The notes beneath the pieces were generated by a model. It was not told the origin of the DNA, did no database searches, and saw only the letters and a program-made list of their open reading frames with translations. Positions 4,421 to 6,791 of a DNA stretch of 6,791 bases are shown here, piece after piece (the first letter of the stretch is position 1; every line of letters begins with the position of its first letter). The DNA is taken from NCBI GenBank assembly GCA_038199265.1, contig JBBPZD010000234.1:1-6791 (forward strand), written 5' to 3'. The DNA is from Allobranchiibius sp038199265 (GTDB lineage Bacteria; Actinomycetota; Actinomycetes; Actinomycetales; Dermatophilaceae). A program made the position numbers and the translations under genes.

Positions 4421-5919
4421 GCACCTTCGCCCCACTAGCCATCGCAGCCGTGCTGCTGGTGATGGGCGCCACCCTGGCGGTCGGCATCTTCGGGTTGCGG
4501 TTCTCACGCACGACGAGCGACTTCTACGTCGCGTCGCGCAGCGTCGGCCCGGGGTTGAACGCGTCCGCGGTGAGTGGTGAGTATCTCTCTGCCGCCTCAT
4601 TTCTCGGTGTCGCCGGACTGGTGCTCGCACACGGGGTCGATGCTCTCTGGTACCCGGTGGGTTGGACGGCAGGGTACGTACTGCTACTCGTCTTCGTCGC
4701 TGCGCCACTGCGTCGTTCGCGGGCGTACACGCTGCCCGACTTCGCTGAGTTCCGGGTGGAGTCGTTGCTCGCGCGCCGCGTCGCGAGTGCGCTCGTGGTG
4801 CTGGTCGGGGCCTTCTATCTGGTGCCTCAACTGCTCGGTGCGGGTTTGACGTTGCGGGCACTGACTGGCGCGCCGGACGCGGTCGGCGCGATCGTCGTAG
4901 CACTCGTCGTGATGGTTGTCGTGGCCTCGGGCGGAATGCGCAGCATCACCATTGCACAGGCCTTTCAGTACTGGCTGAAACTCGTCGCTCTGCTGCTTCC
5001 GCTGTTCTTTCTGTTGCGGGTCTGGAGTTCCCGCACGGGCGGTCACGCCGGGCTTCAGGCGAGCGACTGGCTGGAACCAATGCAGCGTCCGCATGACAAC
5101 TATCTCGTCTACTCACTGATCCTCGCGACCTTTCTCGGCACAATGGGGTTGCCGCATGTGGTGGTGCGCTTCTACACCAATCGCGACGGGCGTTCGGCGC
5201 GCCGCACGACGGTGCGAGTGCTCGCGTTGCTCGGTGTCTTCTACCTGTTGCCCACTGTCTACGGTGTTCTCGGTCGGGTGTTCGCGGTTGACCTGATCGG
5301 CTCCGGTCGCGCCGACACGGTGGTGTTGGAACTCCCGCGCCGGATGCTCGATGGCGTGGGCGCCGATGTGTTGAGTGCGCTGCTCGGGGCAGGCGCATTC
5401 GCGGCGTTCCTGTCGACGTCGTCCGGGCTGGTCGTGTCGATCGGCGGGGTGCTCGGACAGGACCTGCTGGGCCGGTGGTTCGAGGGAGTGCGCGCGTTCC
5501 GCATCGGCGCGGTGCTGACGACAGTGGGGGCGTTGATCCTCACTGTGGCCTCGACCGGGGTCGCCGTCGCGCAGGCCGTGGAGCTGGCGTTCGCGGTGGC
5601 CGCATCGACGTTCGCGCCGATGCTCTTGCTCGGTATCTGGTGGCGCGGCCTGACCGCGATCGGGGTGGTGGCCGGGCTGGCCGTGGGCGGCGGGTCGTCC
5701 GTGATCGCCGTCGTGCTGGTGCTGCTGGGCCGGGCACCGGGTGGCGCACTCGGCGCCGTGGTCAGCCAACCTGCCCTGATCACAGTGCCGTTGGCGTTCG
5801 GCGCAATGATCGGAGTGTCACTGGCGACGCGCTCTCGACGGCCAGCGAATGTGGCCCGCACGATGGTGCGTCTACATACCCCCGAAGACCTCGACCTCGC
5901 CCGCAGCGCCCGCCCGTAG
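4417..5919 (+). CDS. Sodium/solute symporter, ActP/MctC-like (probable monocarboxylate uptake)
   Basis: This 500-residue inner-membrane transporter belongs to the sodium:solute symporter (SSS) family, in the acetate/monocarboxylate branch. Hydrophobic helices run through most of its length. Family signatures include 'DFYVASRSVGPGLNASAVSG' (35-54), EYLSAASFLG (55-64), YTLPDF (104-109), LGTMGLPHVVVRFYT (240-254) and 'GAFAAFLSTSSGLVVSIGG' (326-344). The last lies in the helix where the Ser/Thr residues of the Na2 sodium site sit in this fold (here S333-S336). It is about 50 residues shorter than ActP (549) or MctC (551), mostly at the ends. The substrate is inferred from the subfamily and the YjcH-like neighbour: acetate, propionate or pyruvate are likely, but sequence alone cannot separate them. 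The GTG at 4417 overlaps the preceding stop and starts just before the first helix. An in-frame ATG at 4288 would add 43 Arg-rich residues inside the previous gene and is rejected. No clear terminator follows the stop. Confidence 0.9.
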   Translation: MSTFAPLAIAAVLLVMGATLAVGIFGLRFSRTTSDFYVASRSVGPGLNASAVSGEYLSAASFLGVAGLVLAHGVDALWYPVGWTAGYVLLLVFVAAPLRRSRAYTLPDFAEFRVESLLARRVASALVVLVGAFYLVPQLLGAGLTLRALTGAPDAVGAIVVALVVMVVVASGGMRSITIAQAFQYWLKLVALLLPLFFLLRVWSSRTGGHAGLQASDWLEPMQRPHDNYLVYSLILATFLGTMGLPHVVVRFYTNRDGRSARRTTVRVLALLGVFYLLPTVYGVLGRVFAVDLIGSGRADTVVLELPRRMLDGVGADVLSALLGAGAFAAFLSTSSGLVVSIGGVLGQDLLGRWFEGVRAFRIGAVLTTVGALILTVASTGVAVAQAVELAFAVAASTFAPMLLLGIWWRGLTAIGVVAGLAVGGGSSVIAVVLVLLGRAPGGALGAVVSQPALITVPLAFGAMIGVSLATRSRRPANVARTMVRLHTPEDLDLARSARP

Positions 5920-5954
5920 CCCCGACTGTCGACTGCTCGAAGCGAAGTGCGGCG

Positions 5955-5983
5955 TTGACGCTGGTTAACCAAGCGGTTAGCGT
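5955..5983 (+). promoter_or_regulatory. Promoter of the tetR gene (leaderless start)
   Basis: TTGACG (5955-5960), a 17-nt spacer and TAGCGT (5978-5983) make a good actinobacterial promoter. The expected start point falls at 5990-5991, on or next to the ATG at 5991. No Shine-Dalgarno sequence precedes that ATG, so the messenger is probably leaderless. Confidence 0.65.
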
Positions 5984-6000
5984 GTTGACCATGCGGTCAA
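5965..6000. promoter_or_regulatory. Twin inverted-repeat operator for the TetR regulator
   Basis: Two 16-bp sites share one architecture. TTAACCAAGCGGTTAG (5965-5980) has arms TAACC/GGTTA, and TTGACCATGCGGTCAA (5985-6000) has perfect arms TTGACC/GGTCAA, both around a 4-bp centre. They agree at 12 of 16 positions, and their centres are 20 bp apart, about two helical turns. The first covers the spacer and part of the -10 element, and the second covers the start point and start codon. Bound repressor would therefore block initiation. A 10-bp palindrome TGGTTAACCA (5962-5971) overlaps the left site. Confidence 0.65.
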
Positions 6001-6644
6001 AAGAGGCAGTGTCGGTTGATGATCTGACGGCGCGGGCCCGGATTCGGGATGCGGCGATCGCCCGGTTCGCGGCTGATGGGTTCGGCGCTTCTCTGCGTGT
6101 GGTGGCGGCTGATGCAGGTGTCACCCACGGGTTGGTCATCCACCACTTCGAGTCCAAAGCAGGGCTGCGCGCGGTGTGTGACGAGCAGGTGTTGCGCACG
6201 GTTCGAGAGGCGAAGACCGCGACCGTGGTCACCGCTACTCCTGGTTTTCTGCTCGCTCAGCTGGCGGCTGTGGAGGAGCACGCGACTGTCGCGGGGTACC
6301 TGGTTCAGGCGCTACACGCAGGTGGTGACCTGGCGGCGACGTTCTTGGAGCGGTTGATCGATGACGCTCGGGACTACTTGGCGCAGGCCACCGAGGCTGG
6401 CCAGGTGCGCCAGAGTCGTGACCCCGCTGCCCGTGCGCGGTACCTCGCCTACAGCGGTGTCGGCGCGTTTTTGTTGTACCTCCGGCTGTACGCACCGCCC
6501 GGCGGCGATCTCGGCGAGGCGTTGCGTGCCTACACCCAAGAGATCACCCTGCCGGCTCTCGAGCTGTATTCCGGGGGTTTGTTCGCTACCTCCGATCTGC
6601 TCGAGGACTACCTGCGCAGTGCTCCTGGCGCGCCGGAGAAGTGA
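5991..6644 (+). CDS. TetR-family transcriptional repressor
   Basis: This 217-residue regulator has an N-terminal TetR helix-turn-helix domain (about 14-60): 'IRDAAIARFAADGFG' (18-32), then 'LRVVAADAGVTHGLVIHHF' (35-53) with the recognition helix around 45-52, and the closing 'ESKAGLRAVCDEQV' (54-67). The rest is an alpha-helical ligand-binding and dimerisation domain with no similarity I can name to a specific ligand class. The ATG at 5991 gives the usual TetR length and sits on the promoter start point. The frame is open upstream to 5475, but only inside the symporter gene in another frame, so the longer form is rejected. The ABC transporter ATPase gene begins 7 nt after the stop. The arrangement suggests a repressor that controls its own operon and an export pump, released by the pump's substrate. 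That role is inferred from context. Confidence 0.92.
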   Translation: MRSKEAVSVDDLTARARIRDAAIARFAADGFGASLRVVAADAGVTHGLVIHHFESKAGLRAVCDEQVLRTVREAKTATVVTATPGFLLAQLAAVEEHATVAGYLVQALHAGGDLAATFLERLIDDARDYLAQATEAGQVRQSRDPAARARYLAYSGVGAFLLYLRLYAPPGGDLGEALRAYTQEITLPALELYSGGLFATSDLLEDYLRSAPGAPEK

Positions 6645-6651
6645 GTAGACG

Positions 6652-6791
6652 ATGCCTACTGCCGCACCCGTTGTGCAGGTGCACAACCTCGTCAAAACAT
6701 TCGGCCGCACCCGCGCACTCGATGGTCTCGACCTGACGGTGGCTGCCGGGGAAGTGCATGGCTTCCTGGGGCCGAACGGGGCCGGGAAATC
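6652..6791 (+). CDS. ABC transporter ATP-binding protein, 5' end only
   Basis: The first 46 codons are present before the window ends. They show a typical ABC ATPase N-terminus: 'VVQVHNLVKTFGRTRALDGL' (7-26), with the A-loop aromatic replaced in style by F18 of KTFG, then 'GEVHGFLGPNGAGK' (33-46) with the Walker A glycines and K46, followed by the first two bases of a Ser codon. The wording GFLGPNGAGKS is common in ATPases of drug-efflux type (ABC-2 permease partner), so a multidrug or antibiotic exporter is likely, though the permease lies outside the window. The ATG at 6652 is 7 nt after the tetR stop. Purine-rich GGAG (6635-6638) and GTGAG (6641-6645) precede it. It is probably co-transcribed with tetR. 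Confidence 0.88.
   Translation, partial: MPTAAPVVQVHNLVKTFGRTRALDGLDLTVAAGEVHGFLGPNGAGK

Noticed and set aside
5475..5990. N-terminal extension of the TetR regulator to 5475
   Set aside because: The added 172 residues come from the symporter gene in another frame and are low-complexity Arg/Gly-rich. The promoter and operator sit directly at 5991.
1..6791. Mobile element, phage or defence island
   Set aside because: There is no transposase, integrase, terminal inverted repeat, target duplication, toxin-antitoxin pair, nuclease or CRISPR repeat, and gene composition looks uniform throughout.

Overview
The window is high-GC DNA with actinobacterial character: G/C-rich third codon positions, GTG starts, 4-nt gene overlaps, TAnnnT -10 elements placed right next to start codons, and protein families typical of Gram-positive high-GC bacteria. 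A Micrococcales-type actinobacterium is a reasonable guess, but nothing here fixes the genus. It looks like ordinary chromosome. I see no transposase, integrase, phage gene, CRISPR array, rRNA or tRNA.

Left edge (1-683): a probable minus-strand gene starts at 61 and runs off the window. It has a good promoter at 111-139. A stretch of about 540 bases without a convincing gene follows. It carries two DnaA-box-like 9-mers exactly 40 bp apart and a run of small hairpins. A small SRPBCC (START-like) protein lies at 684-1085. Its 3' end faces a minus-strand secreted protein (1168-1932), and a perfect 14-bp-stem hairpin that looks like a bidirectional terminator sits between them.

Centre (2119-5919): this is the main unit, a tight four-gene plus-strand operon in which each gene overlaps the next by 4 nt. 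It encodes a soluble LytS-type histidine kinase with a GAF-like sensor part, a LytTR response regulator, a small two-helix membrane protein resembling DUF485/YjcH, and an ActP/MctC-like sodium/solute symporter. The simplest reading is that the two-component pair senses a small carboxylate or its metabolic effect and controls its own uptake system.

Right edge (5955-6791): a TetR-family regulator is followed 7 nt later by the start of an ABC transporter ATPase, cut off inside Walker A. The tetR promoter carries two closely matching inverted repeats exactly 20 bp apart, overlapping the promoter core and the start codon. This is a strong candidate for an autoregulatory operator controlling regulator and exporter together. 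The transcript looks leaderless.

I did not find a clearly new biological system. The points most worth following up are the twin tetR operator, the Cys/His cluster in the soluble kinase, and the secreted protein of unrecognised family.
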